A DNA stretch of 15,541 bases from Candidatus Saccharibacteria bacterium UBA6039 (GTDB lineage: Bacteria > Patescibacteriota > Saccharimonadia > Saccharimonadales > Saccharimonadaceae), in the NCBI GenBank assembly GCA_002427805.1, contig DIZB01000022.1, positions 1-15,541 on the forward strand, given 5' to 3'. Of the stretch, positions 1 to 6,464 are shown piece after piece. Each line of letters opens with the position of its first letter. Positions within the stretch are counted from its first letter, which is position 1. Both the position numbers and the translations under genes were made by a program. The notes beneath the pieces are model-generated. The model was not told the DNA's origin, searched no databases, and saw nothing but the letters and a program-made list of their open reading frames with translations.

Positions 1-12
1 AATTCCTGGCAT
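1..12 (-). CDS. start of a downstream gene, probably RNR small subunit (partial)
   Basis: Only ATG and three more codons (M-P-G-I) are inside the window, so the protein cannot be identified from its own sequence. A textbook Shine-Dalgarno AAGGAG (20-25) sits 7 bases upstream, and the gene begins 19 bases after the stop of the 57-residue gene, so it is clearly part of the same minus-strand operon as nrdA. Class I large and small subunit genes are usually adjacent in this order, so the small (radical-generating) subunit is the natural guess. This is an inference from context only. Confidence 0.5.
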
Positions 13-31
13 AATTGTTCTCCTTAGTTGA

Positions 32-205
32 TTATTGGCAACCGTCACACATTGTGAGGTCTGCTGGGTCGAGTGGTGCAGCGATCATACCCTGTGCGGC
101 TGCGTTTTGGTCTGCTTGTACCTGCGCAGTTGCCATTGCGGCGTCAATTGCTGCGAGTTTTTCTTCTAACGTCATGTTGTCGTCGATTATTGCTGATGCG
201 TTCAT
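32..205 (-). CDS. 57-aa protein with C-terminal C-x-x-C-Q tail, putative detached redox tail of NrdA
   Basis: A small gene between nrdA and the next operon gene. It starts at ATG 205 with a strong AGGGGG ribosome site (214-219) 8 bases upstream and ends at TAA. The 57 residues comprise an acidic, Ala/Gln-rich, probably helical or flexible body (about 10-40) and a short Pro/Asp linker leading to the last six residues, MCDGCQ, with Cys53 and Cys56. Class I NrdA proteins normally end in a flexible tail with two cysteines that relay electrons from thioredoxin or glutaredoxin to the active-site disulfide; tails ending C-x-x-C-Q are common among them. The upstream NrdA here lacks any such cysteines. 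The likely role is therefore a trans-acting electron-relay tail. It is not a simple frameshift of nrdA: the shared (+1) frame is closed by a TAG at 218-220 just before the ribosome site, and the gene has its own start signals. The function is inferred. Confidence 0.8.
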   Translation of the reverse strand: MNASAIIDDNMTLEEKLAAIDAAMATAQVQADQNAAAQGMIAAPLDPADLTMCDGCQ

Positions 206-269
206 TGTTTTATCCCCCTACTGATTCTGTTTTATTGTTTTGTTCGTGTGTGTTTGTCTATTCAACCTG

Positions 270-2675
270 TCATACTCCCACCTCTTGCTTTTTTGCGAAG
301 CCGAATCCGGTCTTACGGGCACCGCCAGCGGTCGTTTCGGCTTTGTTCACCTTAACGGTACTTTGCTCGGCACTGTGTCGTGGTTTTACGTGAAGGTAAT
401 ACGTGGTTTTGAGGCCACGCTTCCATGCTGCGGAGTAGATGTCTACCATTTCGTCGATATCGCGTGTCTCGAGGTACATGTTGCGGCTAATCGCTTGGTC
501 AACCCATTTTTGTGCCCTCGCAGCTACTTCGATAAAGGCGTACGGACTCAGCTGGAAGCTTGTTTTGTATACATCTTTTACTCGCTGCGGAACTGCGTCG
601 ATGAGCTGTACGTCACCTTGCAGACGAAGTACGTCCTCTTTGACATCGTCCCAAATACCGAGGTTTTTTAGGTCGTTGACAAGATTAACGTTTACTTCAA
701 GGAATTTACCATTAAGTGTCGAGCGGCTAAAGATTTGTGCAAATTGTGGGTCAAGGCCAGGAGTTGTGCCAGCGATATGTGCAATGTTTGCTGTTGGCGC
801 AATTGCCATAAGAGTTGCGTTACGCATACCCTTCTTCACCTTCGCGCGCAGTGTTTCCCAATCAAGGCGAGTCTTGCGGTTTACTTCAACCTTTACCTTA
901 CGGTCTTCAGCAAGTGTATCAATGGTGTCGATTGGAAGGATTCCCTTGCTCCAACCACTTCCCTTGAATGTTGGATAGACACCGTACTTCTTCGCAAGGT
1001 TGGCAGACTCGTCAATTGCGTTGTAGCTGACGAATTCAACCAGTTGGTCGATAAGGTCGTACGCCTCTTCGCTCTCGTAGCTGTGACCAAGTCGTTCGAT
1101 GACTTCAGTAAAGCCCATCACACCAAGGCCGAGTGCACGGTTTTGGGTGTTACTGTTCATGGCTTCCGGTACTGGTGTATTGGTGATGTCAACGAGGTTA
1201 TCAAGCTGACGAATCGCGCTGCGAGTACTATCAGCCAAGCGGTCCCAGTCCCAAATCTTATCAGCGTTCAGGTGAGCGCTCAAGTTAATACTCACGAGGT
1301 TACAGACAGCCGTGTTGTCTTTGTCTTGAGGCAAGGTAATTTCAGTACATAAGTTTGAAAGGTGGATCGTACTCGTATTGTTGTTGAGTGCACGAACGTT
1401 GATCGTATCTTTCCAGGTCAGCCATGGGTGACTGGTTGCCTGAAGGTTAATCAAAATCTGGCGGAATTGTTCACGAGCTTTGAGCTTCGTAAAGATGCGC
1501 ATTTCACCACGTTCTGCTTTTTTGGTGTACTCAGAGTAAGCGACGCTGAACTCAGCACCGTATAGTTCTGGAAGGTCTTTTACTTCAGCTGGGTCAAACA
1601 GGTACCAATCTTGGTCTTTTTGAACGCGCTTCATGAACTCGTCACTAATAAAAACAGCGGTATTGGCAAGACGCGTACGAAGGTATGGATCACCAGAGTT
1701 CTGCTTGAGATCAAGGAATTCTGGGAAGTTAAGGTGCCAGTTCTCCATGTAAAGAGCTGCTGCGCCGGCTTTCTTCCCCTTACGGCTGACTGCAAAGAGA
1801 GCTGTGTCGATCATCTTCATAAATGGGATTGGGCCAGTTGACTCGGTGTTGGTTGTTTTGACTGGGCTCCCAGCAGCACGAAGCTTGTTAAGAGAAATGC
1901 CGATACCACCGGTGCCCTTCGCAATCCACATAACGTCGCGCACGCCCTTGGCGATTGAATCCATGTCGTCTTGGACTTCAATCAGGAAACAGTTCGAGAG
2001 TTGTGGGAATGAGCCACCAGCGTTCACACGAGTTGATCCACCAGGAACGTAGTCGAGGGCACTCATGTGGTCGTAGAAGTCGAGGGCACATGCAGTTGGA
2101 TCTTCAGCGTTAAAGCTGAGCCCCATAGCAATACGCATGTGAGTAAACTGTGGCACTTCAATTGGCTCACCACTTTGCTTACGAAGTGCGTAGCGGTTTT
2201 TGTTGGTCACAACACCAAGGTATTTACTGAGGTTATCGCGGGTCGGATCAAGTGCTTTTGCAAGCTTCTTAAGGTCAAACAACTTGCCGTTCATGCGCTC
2301 ATCAAGAAGGCCGTCCGTAACGCCTTGCTTGAGGTACTGGGCAAATTTCTGTTCGTGGAGTTTCTTGAGTTCAGTCTCGTCTGCATAGTCACCTAAGATA
2401 TTCTTGTAGATATTCTTGAGCAGTAACCTCGCTGCGATGATGTCAAAGTCTGGATCGTCTTTAACGTTTTGGAGTGCCGTGTGGATCACTGCTTCATCAA
2501 GCTGCTCACTAGTAATACCGTCGAATAATGTTAACTGAAGCTCAGTTGCAACTTGTACAACCTTGCTAATTTGATCTGGCAACCCTTCACTTGCTTTTAC
2601 AAGTGCGAGATTGATTTTATTGGCGTCAAACGCTTCACGTGTTCCGTCTCGTTTGACAACTGTAATTCCACTCAT
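270..2675 (-). CDS. nrdA: ribonucleoside-diphosphate reductase, class I large (alpha) subunit
   Basis: This catalytic subunit reduces ribonucleotides to deoxyribonucleotides for DNA synthesis; it is cytosolic and works with a radical-generating small subunit. The 801-aa protein has an N-terminal ATP-cone (about 1-95, beginning ITVVKRDG), the allosteric activity site. The ten-stranded barrel follows with the expected residues: Cys229 (QLSNCFL) and Cys458 (AVCNL), the redox pair; Asn441, Cys443 and Glu445 (NLCTE), the thiyl radical and acid/base residues; and Tyr759-Tyr760 (TTYYLH), the radical-transfer pair. After TTYYLH the chain runs about 40 residues, Lys/Gly-rich, and ends KKQEVGV with no cysteine, so the usual C-terminal Cys pair is missing; a C-x-x-C tail lies on the next gene. 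Start ATG 2675 has an AGGGGAT ribosome site about 9 bases upstream. No intein or insertion is visible. Expression is probably NrdR-controlled (see the upstream boxes). Confidence 0.96.
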   Translation of the reverse strand: MSGITVVKRDGTREAFDANKINLALVKASEGLPDQISKVVQVATELQLTLFDGITSEQLDEAVIHTALQNVKDDPDFDIIAARLLLKNIYKNILGDYADETELKKLHEQKFAQYLKQGVTDGLLDERMNGKLFDLKKLAKALDPTRDNLSKYLGVVTNKNRYALRKQSGEPIEVPQFTHMRIAMGLSFNAEDPTACALDFYDHMSALDYVPGGSTRVNAGGSFPQLSNCFLIEVQDDMDSIAKGVRDVMWIAKGTGGIGISLNKLRAAGSPVKTTNTESTGPIPFMKMIDTALFAVSRKGKKAGAAALYMENWHLNFPEFLDLKQNSGDPYLRTRLANTAVFISDEFMKRVQKDQDWYLFDPAEVKDLPELYGAEFSVAYSEYTKKAERGEMRIFTKLKAREQFRQILINLQATSHPWLTWKDTINVRALNNNTSTIHLSNLCTEITLPQDKDNTAVCNLVSINLSAHLNADKIWDWDRLADSTRSAIRQLDNLVDITNTPVPEAMNSNTQNRALGLGVMGFTEVIERLGHSYESEEAYDLIDQLVEFVSYNAIDESANLAKKYGVYPTFKGSGWSKGILPIDTIDTLAEDRKVKVEVNRKTRLDWETLRAKVKKGMRNATLMAIAPTANIAHIAGTTPGLDPQFAQIFSRSTLNGKFLEVNVNLVNDLKNLGIWDDVKEDVLRLQGDVQLIDAVPQRVKDVYKTSFQLSPYAFIEVAARAQKWVDQAISRNMYLETRDIDEMVDIYSAAWKRGLKTTYYLHVKPRHSAEQSTVKVNKAETTAGGARKTGFGFAKKQEVGV

Positions 2676-2738
2676 GAGTCTGTTTATCCCCTATTGCTAC
2701 CTGTCATTTTTATTATTTCCACCGTTTTCCCCCGTCTC

Positions 2739-2792
2739 TCAAAAGGGTTCAAGAAAGATCCCGACGTAGCCGGTCGTGCTCTTAACTTGCAT
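2739..2792 (-). other. 17-codon open frame in the nrdA leader (possible uORF)
   Basis: Within the transcribed leader predicted from the nrdA promoter, ATG 2792 opens a 17-codon frame (starting MQVKSTTGYVGIF) closed by TGA at 2739-2741. There is no good Shine-Dalgarno sequence before it. It coincides with a locally GC-richer stretch (about 2735-2785) that stands out from the AT-rich surroundings and can form short stems (CGAC/GTCG; TCTTTC/GAGAGA). It could be a leader peptide, a structured regulatory RNA, or chance. Confidence that it is translated is low. Confidence 0.2.
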
Positions 2793-2813
2793 AATGTCTG
2801 TTTTGATTGCGCT

Positions 2814-2862
2814 ACTGTATATGTAGTGTCTGCATAGAACTATATGCCCCTACATATGGTTT
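2814..2862. promoter_or_regulatory. promoter-overlapping pair of NrdR-like boxes
   Basis: NrdR is the ATP/dATP-sensing repressor of bacterial RNR operons; it binds paired 16-bp boxes resembling ACACWATATATWGTGT, about three helical turns apart. The element at 2814-2829 (ACTGTATATGTAGTGT) matches at about 13 of 16 positions, and the one at 2847-2862 (CCCCTACATATGGTTT) at about 11 of 16. Their starts are 33 bp apart. One lies in the -35/-10 spacer and the other over the predicted start site, a good repressor geometry. The nrdR gene itself is not in the window. Confidence 0.6.
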
Positions 2863-2867
2863 TTCAA
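2839..2867 (-). promoter_or_regulatory. sigma70-type promoter of the nrdA operon
   Basis: On the minus strand TTGAAA (2862-2867) and TATAGT (2839-2844) are separated by exactly 17 bases; each hexamer matches the consensus at 5 of 6 positions. Transcription would start near 2832, giving a leader of about 156 bases before ATG 2675. Confidence 0.75.
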
Positions 2868-2924
2868 GCCTATTTTCTATGTATTTTTCACCACAAGCAT
2901 AAATAGTATGAGCTAACACCTTAG

Positions 2925-2973
2925 AACCTGCCCATAGTGTCGTGTTTGTTTTTTACAACGCTATATATGGTGT
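2925..2973. promoter_or_regulatory. upstream pair of NrdR-like boxes
   Basis: The element at 2958-2973 (ACGCTATATATGGTGT) matches the NrdR box consensus at about 14 of 16 positions, the best match in the window. A weak partner at 2925-2940 (about 10 of 16, with an intact TAGTGT half) again starts 33 bp away. The pair lies about 80-140 bp upstream of the predicted nrdA start site, so it may be an auxiliary site or serve a second, weaker promoter (TTGTAA 2953-2958, poor -10 near 2931-2936). Confidence 0.45.
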
Positions 2974-2979
2974 TTATGT

Positions 2980-3729
2980 TTAGTTCAAAATGTACCGTTC
3001 TATCGCCTCTGCCACCCCGTCTTCAGCGAGCGACAGCGTGACGGCGTGAGCAAGCTTCTTTACTTCATCGGGTGCATTTCCCATAGCAATACCCATACCG
3101 ACTGCCTCTAGAAGTGGCACATCGTTGTGCCCGTCACCGATAGCCATCGTCTCTTTTTTTGTGTGGTTCATCATGCCCATGAGGCGTTCAGCTCCGTAGC
3201 GCTTGCTTGCGTGCTCATGCGACACCGTTATATTCACGACGTCTTCGTCGCTCCACGCACTCACTGGATGAGTAATCGTCCCCTCAACGGCTTCAAGTGC
3301 CGCTACAATGTCAAATGCTTGATGCGTGGGAACATTCTCGATCAACAGTTTATCCGATGGCTCATCTACATCTAAAGGTGATGTTACCCGTACGTCATTG
3401 TCACCTATCGTATTAAAGACTGGGTAGCCGTATGAAAGTGCGATCGAAATCGCCTCGCGTAACGTCTCGACAGACATCGACTGCCGAAACACTTGCTCGC
3501 CCGTTTCTACATCTATAATCTCGGCACCACCGTTAAATACACCCAGTCCTTTGAGACCAAGCGCTCCAATCACATGTTTTGTATAAAAATAGGGACGTCC
3601 CGTCACGATCGCAACGTCGATTGTCTCGGATGCAGCTTGCACTGCCTTTGTAACACGCGCCGAAGGCAGCGCTTCACCGTTTGATGCAACAAGCGTCCCA
3701 TCAACATCAAGTAATAGTAAGTTATACAT
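2980..3729 (-). CDS. HAD-superfamily (Cof-type, IIB) hydrolase
   Basis: A cytosolic phosphatase of the haloacid dehalogenase superfamily, probably acting on a small phosphorylated metabolite; the substrate cannot be read from sequence. All four HAD motifs are present (numbered from the ATG at 3738): motif I DVDGT with nucleophile Asp11 and Asp13, motif II Thr46 in VTGRP, motif III Lys179, and motif IV GDGHND (201-206). The ~140-residue segment between motifs II and III is the C2 cap typical of the Cof group. Two starts are possible. ATG 3738 overlaps a perfect TATAAT (3737-3742), so transcription would begin near 3730-3729 and the second ATG (3729, MYNLLLLDVDGT) would be a leaderless start; that start is used here, giving 249 residues. 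There is no Shine-Dalgarno sequence for either. Confidence 0.88.
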   Translation of the reverse strand: MYNLLLLDVDGTLVASNGEALPSARVTKAVQAASETIDVAIVTGRPYFYTKHVIGALGLKGLGVFNGGAEIIDVETGEQVFRQSMSVETLREAISIALSYGYPVFNTIGDNDVRVTSPLDVDEPSDKLLIENVPTHQAFDIVAALEAVEGTITHPVSAWSDEDVVNITVSHEHASKRYGAERLMGMMNHTKKETMAIGDGHNDVPLLEAVGMGIAMGNAPDEVKKLAHAVTLSLAEDGVAEAIERYILN

Positions 3730-3736
3730 GGGATTC

Positions 3737-3742
3737 ATTATA
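3737..3742 (-). promoter_or_regulatory. -10 box of the HAD gene
   Basis: A perfect TATAAT on the minus strand, 7 bases before ATG 3729. The -35 region is weak. The spacing suggests that the mRNA starts at or next to the start codon. Confidence 0.5.
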
Positions 3743-3783
3743 GCTAACGGTAGTAAATAAAAATACCATTTAACTATGGGCCT

Positions 3784-4191
3784 TTATTTCTGAATGATTG
3801 CCGTTACCTCTACTTCAATCTTCGCACCATCTCTCGTCATTCTATTCACTTCTACAAGCGTGCTTACTGGCATGGAATTCTTGAAGTAGTCAGCTCTGAT
3901 CCTTGAAATCTTATCAAATTCGTTCATATTTGTAATAAATATGACAGCCTTTACAACGTCATCTAAAGTCGCACCCGCTTGGGCAAGTATCTTGGAGATA
4001 TTTTCAAACACTAATGTTGTTTGCTCTTCAATATCATCCGTAATAACTTTATGATTGTCATCCTGTGGAGCTTGTACGCCAGAAACGAATATAATGTAAA
4101 AACTACCCATATCGATCTTTTTGGCAGGAGAGTAACTACCTCTTGTCTTATAGTCTTCGGGAACTATGTTTTTAATAAAATCTTTGTCCAT
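3784..4191 (-). CDS. RidA/YjgF/YER057c-family protein lacking the catalytic arginine
   Basis: A 135-aa protein with the usual size and fold pattern of the trimeric RidA family (SGVQAP near 37-42, GATLDDVVKAVIFITNM 73-89, C-terminal AKIEVEVTAI). Canonical RidA enzymes hydrolyse reactive enamines/imines made by PLP enzymes, using an Arg in a P-A-R-x-x-V-E-V motif. Here the motif reads P-V-S-T-L-V-E-V (108-115), with Ser110 in the Arg position. So although the fold assignment is strong, canonical imine-deaminase activity is doubtful; it may belong to one of the Rid subgroups without Arg. The coding sequence is visibly more AT-rich than its neighbours. ATG 4191 is preceded at 6 bases by TACAAT and has no Shine-Dalgarno sequence. 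Confidence 0.9.
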   Translation of the reverse strand: MDKDFIKNIVPEDYKTRGSYSPAKKIDMGSFYIIFVSGVQAPQDDNHKVITDDIEEQTTLVFENISKILAQAGATLDDVVKAVIFITNMNEFDKISRIRADYFKNSMPVSTLVEVNRMTRDGAKIEVEVTAIIQK

Positions 4192-4197
4192 AGCTGT

Positions 4198-4206
4198 ATT
4201 GTATCA
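4198..4206 (-). promoter_or_regulatory. extended -10 promoter of the RidA-like gene
   Basis: TG-A-TACAAT on the minus strand (TG at 4205-4206, hexamer 4198-4203), an extended -10 element. It ends 6 bases before ATG 4191, predicting a leaderless mRNA. Its -35 region lies inside the inverted repeat 4206-4243. Confidence 0.5.
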
Positions 4207-4243
4207 AATATGAATACCTTACACCTGTAAGGTATTCATATTT
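4206..4243. repeat. perfect 17-bp inverted repeat with 4-base loop
   Basis: The arms 4206-4222 and 4227-4243 are exact reverse complements around ACCT. The outer edge touches the 3' A of the tRNA-Ser CCA end; the inner promoter edge touches the extended -10 of the RidA-like gene. It may fold as the tRNA transcript's 3' hairpin, but no T-run follows on the minus strand, so it is not a standard intrinsic terminator. Alternatives are an operator for the RidA-like gene or a remnant recombination site. Confidence 0.75.
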
Positions 4244-4332
4244 GGCGGAGGAGGAGAGATTCGAACTCTCGATACCCGTGAAGATATACTACCTTTCCAA
4301 GGTAGCGCACTCGACCACTATGCGACCCCTCC
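4243..4332 (-). tRNA. tRNA-Ser(GGA)
   Basis: A 90-base cloverleaf read on the minus strand. The acceptor GGAGGGG pairs with CTCCTCC (one G-U), the discriminator is G and CCA is genome-encoded. The anticodon loop TTGGAAA is closed by CTACC/GGTAG, giving anticodon GGA (reads UCC/UCU). A long variable arm (TATATCTTCACGGGTAT region), as expected for class II tRNA-Ser, precedes the T-arm GAGAGTTCGAATCTC. It lies between the HD-protein gene and the RidA-like gene. Confidence 0.97.
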
Positions 4333-4352
4333 AGTCGTTTTATTATACCAGT

Positions 4353-6002
4353 CTACCAATCGGATATATCATCAAAACGCATGGCAGCACCCCACCCTTC
4401 AGCACCGTCAATCTTGGCAGCTAATCGCGCTGGGCTTCTCTCGCGCTTAATCAGTTCCTGCCAGTCGGCTAGGGACTCAAGGTTCTTTTCAAGTATCTTT
4501 TTAGCAAAATCTGGGTGCATCATCATCGTCACAAGGTAGTTCTTGGCCATCTCACGTTGTTGCCCAGCGACGTATGGTCCGTACGAGGGGTTAAGCTCAC
4601 TGAGTCGGCGTTGTTCCCCTGTCTCGTCAAGAACATGTGGATCAATTGAACGAGCCTTCAAGGCGGGTAGCGCAAACCGTAGGCCGCTTGTAGTAATCTC
4701 AATCGGATCAACTGTAATACTATGAACAGTCTCTATAAGTAAGTTAGGCGCATGTGGCACCGCGAATTCTCGTGCCTGCCACGACTCCATCTCGAGTGGA
4801 TCGGGGAATTCGGGAAAGTCATACCGCGCTGCCAAGCGTGGTTCAGTCAGCCCGCGAAAGCGCGATTCCAGATCATACCGGCGCCCCTGCGCAAAAATAC
4901 GACGCTGACTCAGGGCAATTGACCTCATACTATCGACAATGTTCATAAGATCCCACGTGAGGAGATCCCCATCAAAGTTCGCATCCACCCCATATAATGC
5001 TTCTCTTGGATGTTCTGGCTCGACAGCCAGTGATTCAGTCAGTATGCGGCGAATCGCGATCTGAAAAAGCTGCAGCTGCAAACGATGCACAGGGTGCGAC
5101 CAATGTTCAGTTGGGAGTAAGCTATAGCCTACAGCAAATTTCTCAGCGAAGCTTGGGTCCTTTATTGTTAACTTGCCGTCAACGATCGCAAATAACGACT
5201 GTGGGTCCCGCAACCGCTGTCCGTAACCCGCTAAGCCAGTAAACGAGTTTTGCCAGCGCACCATCTCACGTAGTCCATAATCAACCCGATCAACGCATAA
5301 ATCTGGCGATGGCGATTCAATCCAATCCTCAACCTCAGGAAACACCGTTTCGTCGAGGCTATAACCATACTCAGCCAGCAGCTCTTCAACACCCGTCACA
5401 TTCAAAATGTCTTTTAATTCTTTGTCGTGCAAATCTTCGCTCGGCCCACCAGACTGAAACATCCAGTCCCCAAGGTGTGAAAAAGCGGTATGCCCCACGT
5501 CAGATAGTAATGTTCGCAGTTGCATCACTTCGCTCTCACGCTGATCTATGCCGGCGCCTTTGTTCATCTTTCGTACAAATACCAAACTTCCCCAAATATG
5601 CGACCAGCGCGAAAAATACATACTACTGGGCATCGTTGCAAAGTTTTTGCCTAATGTCAGCTGCTCAATCGCCTGCGTGCGACGTAGCAGTGGCGTCCGC
5701 GCCAAGCGCACTAACAATTGATCAAACGGTGATTCCCTTCCATCAAGTGACAGCTCACCCCATACAACATCACGAATATTCATAGTGGCGCCATCTAACT
5801 CGTACGACGACACAGCGTACGGCTCAAGCTGTGCGTAGTTATTGCGATCTTCGTACATATCACGAAACGCACCCGTAGGAGAGATATCAGACGGCTCATC
5901 AAGGTGGAACAGCCCTGCCTGTCCAGTTTGCCTATGTCGTAAAAATGGCATGTCAGGGTCATCTATAATCCGCGAGTAGCCTTCAGCATCATCATCACTC
6001 AT
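4353..6002 (-). CDS. HD-domain protein related to SAMHD1/dGTPase phosphohydrolases, with altered HD dyad
   Basis: A large (549-aa) soluble protein. The region about 95-250 carries the pattern of dNTP triphosphohydrolases of the HD superfamily: RWSHIWGSLVFV with His135, LLSDVGHTAFSHLGD (165-179) corresponding to the usual LLHDIGHGPFSH, and VDYGLRE with Asp241 as the fourth metal ligand. The family's defining His-Asp dyad is Ser167-Asp168 here (codon TCT). His171 and His176 of the GH..FSH segment are kept. Activity is uncertain: it may use another ligand, have changed chemistry, or be a regulatory/binding protein. The C-terminal 300 residues are not recognised. ATG 6002 has TATATA (6008-6013) 5 bases upstream with TTGCAA 18 bases before that, and no Shine-Dalgarno sequence, so it is probably leaderless. 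A link with dNTP balance alongside RNR is plausible but inferred. Confidence 0.75.
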   Translation of the reverse strand: MSDDDAEGYSRIIDDPDMPFLRHRQTGQAGLFHLDEPSDISPTGAFRDMYEDRNNYAQLEPYAVSSYELDGATMNIRDVVWGELSLDGRESPFDQLLVRLARTPLLRRTQAIEQLTLGKNFATMPSSMYFSRWSHIWGSLVFVRKMNKGAGIDQRESEVMQLRTLLSDVGHTAFSHLGDWMFQSGGPSEDLHDKELKDILNVTGVEELLAEYGYSLDETVFPEVEDWIESPSPDLCVDRVDYGLREMVRWQNSFTGLAGYGQRLRDPQSLFAIVDGKLTIKDPSFAEKFAVGYSLLPTEHWSHPVHRLQLQLFQIAIRRILTESLAVEPEHPREALYGVDANFDGDLLTWDLMNIVDSMRSIALSQRRIFAQGRRYDLESRFRGLTEPRLAARYDFPEFPDPLEMESWQAREFAVPHAPNLLIETVHSITVDPIEITTSGLRFALPALKARSIDPHVLDETGEQRRLSELNPSYGPYVAGQQREMAKNYLVTMMMHPDFAKKILEKNLESLADWQELIKRERSPARLAAKIDGAEGWGAAMRFDDISDW

Positions 6003-6053
6003 ACGTTTATATAGTCGTATTTATGACGCTTTTGCAAGAATAAGCATCTTTTT

Positions 6054-6398
6054 CTAGTCGGGGATATGTTCAGCTTGATCAGCCGTCCAAGCAGGTGAGG
6101 CTACGTAGAGTATATGTAGATTACCATCAAAAGCGTACTTCTCACCAACTTCAATCAACAGTTGATCATCTTTATAAAGTACTACTTCATGTCCATCTAT
6201 GATCGCACTCCCCTGCCCAGAAATAACATATATAAGTGAGGTTGTGGTATTGTTACTTGCCCAACCATCCAACGGGTAGCGACCCTCTATCTCAATCACA
6301 GCAGCATTCATCGCATGACTACCCAGTTCATACTCGTGGGCTACCGTAGTTTCACTATTACGAACCGTCATTCTTTGCGCTATAGGTATATGTTTCAT
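6054..6398 (-). CDS. small cupin-domain protein
   Basis: A 114-aa single-domain protein with a cupin beta-barrel pattern: VIEIEGRYPLDGW, then IYVISGQGSAIIDGHEVVLYKDDQLLIEVG (roughly 54-85 from this start), the second half resembling cupin motif 1/2 spacing with Gly-rich turns. The classic motif-1 His cluster is not complete, so it may not bind metal in the usual way; it could bind a sugar or small ligand. GTG 6410 is in frame upstream, but a perfect TATAAT at 6412-6417 puts transcription start near 6405, so ATG 6398 is chosen (about 6-7 bases of leader). It stands alone, 51 bases before the HD-protein gene in the same direction. Confidence 0.7.
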   Translation of the reverse strand: MKHIPIAQRMTVRNSETTVAHEYELGSHAMNAAVIEIEGRYPLDGWASNNTTTSLIYVISGQGSAIIDGHEVVLYKDDQLLIEVGEKYAFDGNLHILYVASPAWTADQAEHIPD

Positions 6399-6411
6399 AA
6401 TCTTAATCACT

Positions 6412-6417
6412 ATTATA
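6412..6417 (-). promoter_or_regulatory. -10 box of the cupin gene
   Basis: A perfect TATAAT on the minus strand, 13 bases before ATG 6398. It excludes the in-frame GTG at 6410 as a start, because that codon would lie upstream of the mRNA start. The -35 is weak. Confidence 0.5.
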
Positions 6418-6464
6418 TAACGTCCACTATTCTGAAATCATTAACTTCGTCTGAAGGAGTGAAG

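Larger units (their letters stand above)
2676..2979 (-). promoter_or_regulatory. 304-bp nrdA upstream region (promoter, NrdR-like boxes, leader)
   Basis: This is the only stretch of about 300 bases without a recognised gene. Read on the minus strand it holds, in order: an upstream pair of NrdR-like boxes (2925-2973), a good promoter (-35 at 2862-2867, -10 at 2839-2844) overlapped by a second box pair (2814-2862), and about 156 bases of predicted leader (2676-2832) with a short open frame, ending in the nrdA ribosome site. No convincing terminator for the upstream HAD gene is visible. Confidence 0.7.

Noticed and set aside
288..294. A-AAA-AAG slippery heptamer near the end of nrdA, in the correct frame for -1 frameshifting that might fuse the Cys tail
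   Set aside because: The -1 frame ends after eight codons without any cysteine; the small gene is in the +1 frame, which is closed by TAG at 218-220. The small gene has its own ribosome site, so it is separate.
2553..2837. Plus-strand open frame of 94 codons across the nrdA start and leader
   Set aside because: Mostly antisense to nrdA and its leader, with no promoter or ribosome site; it carries no recognisable family pattern.
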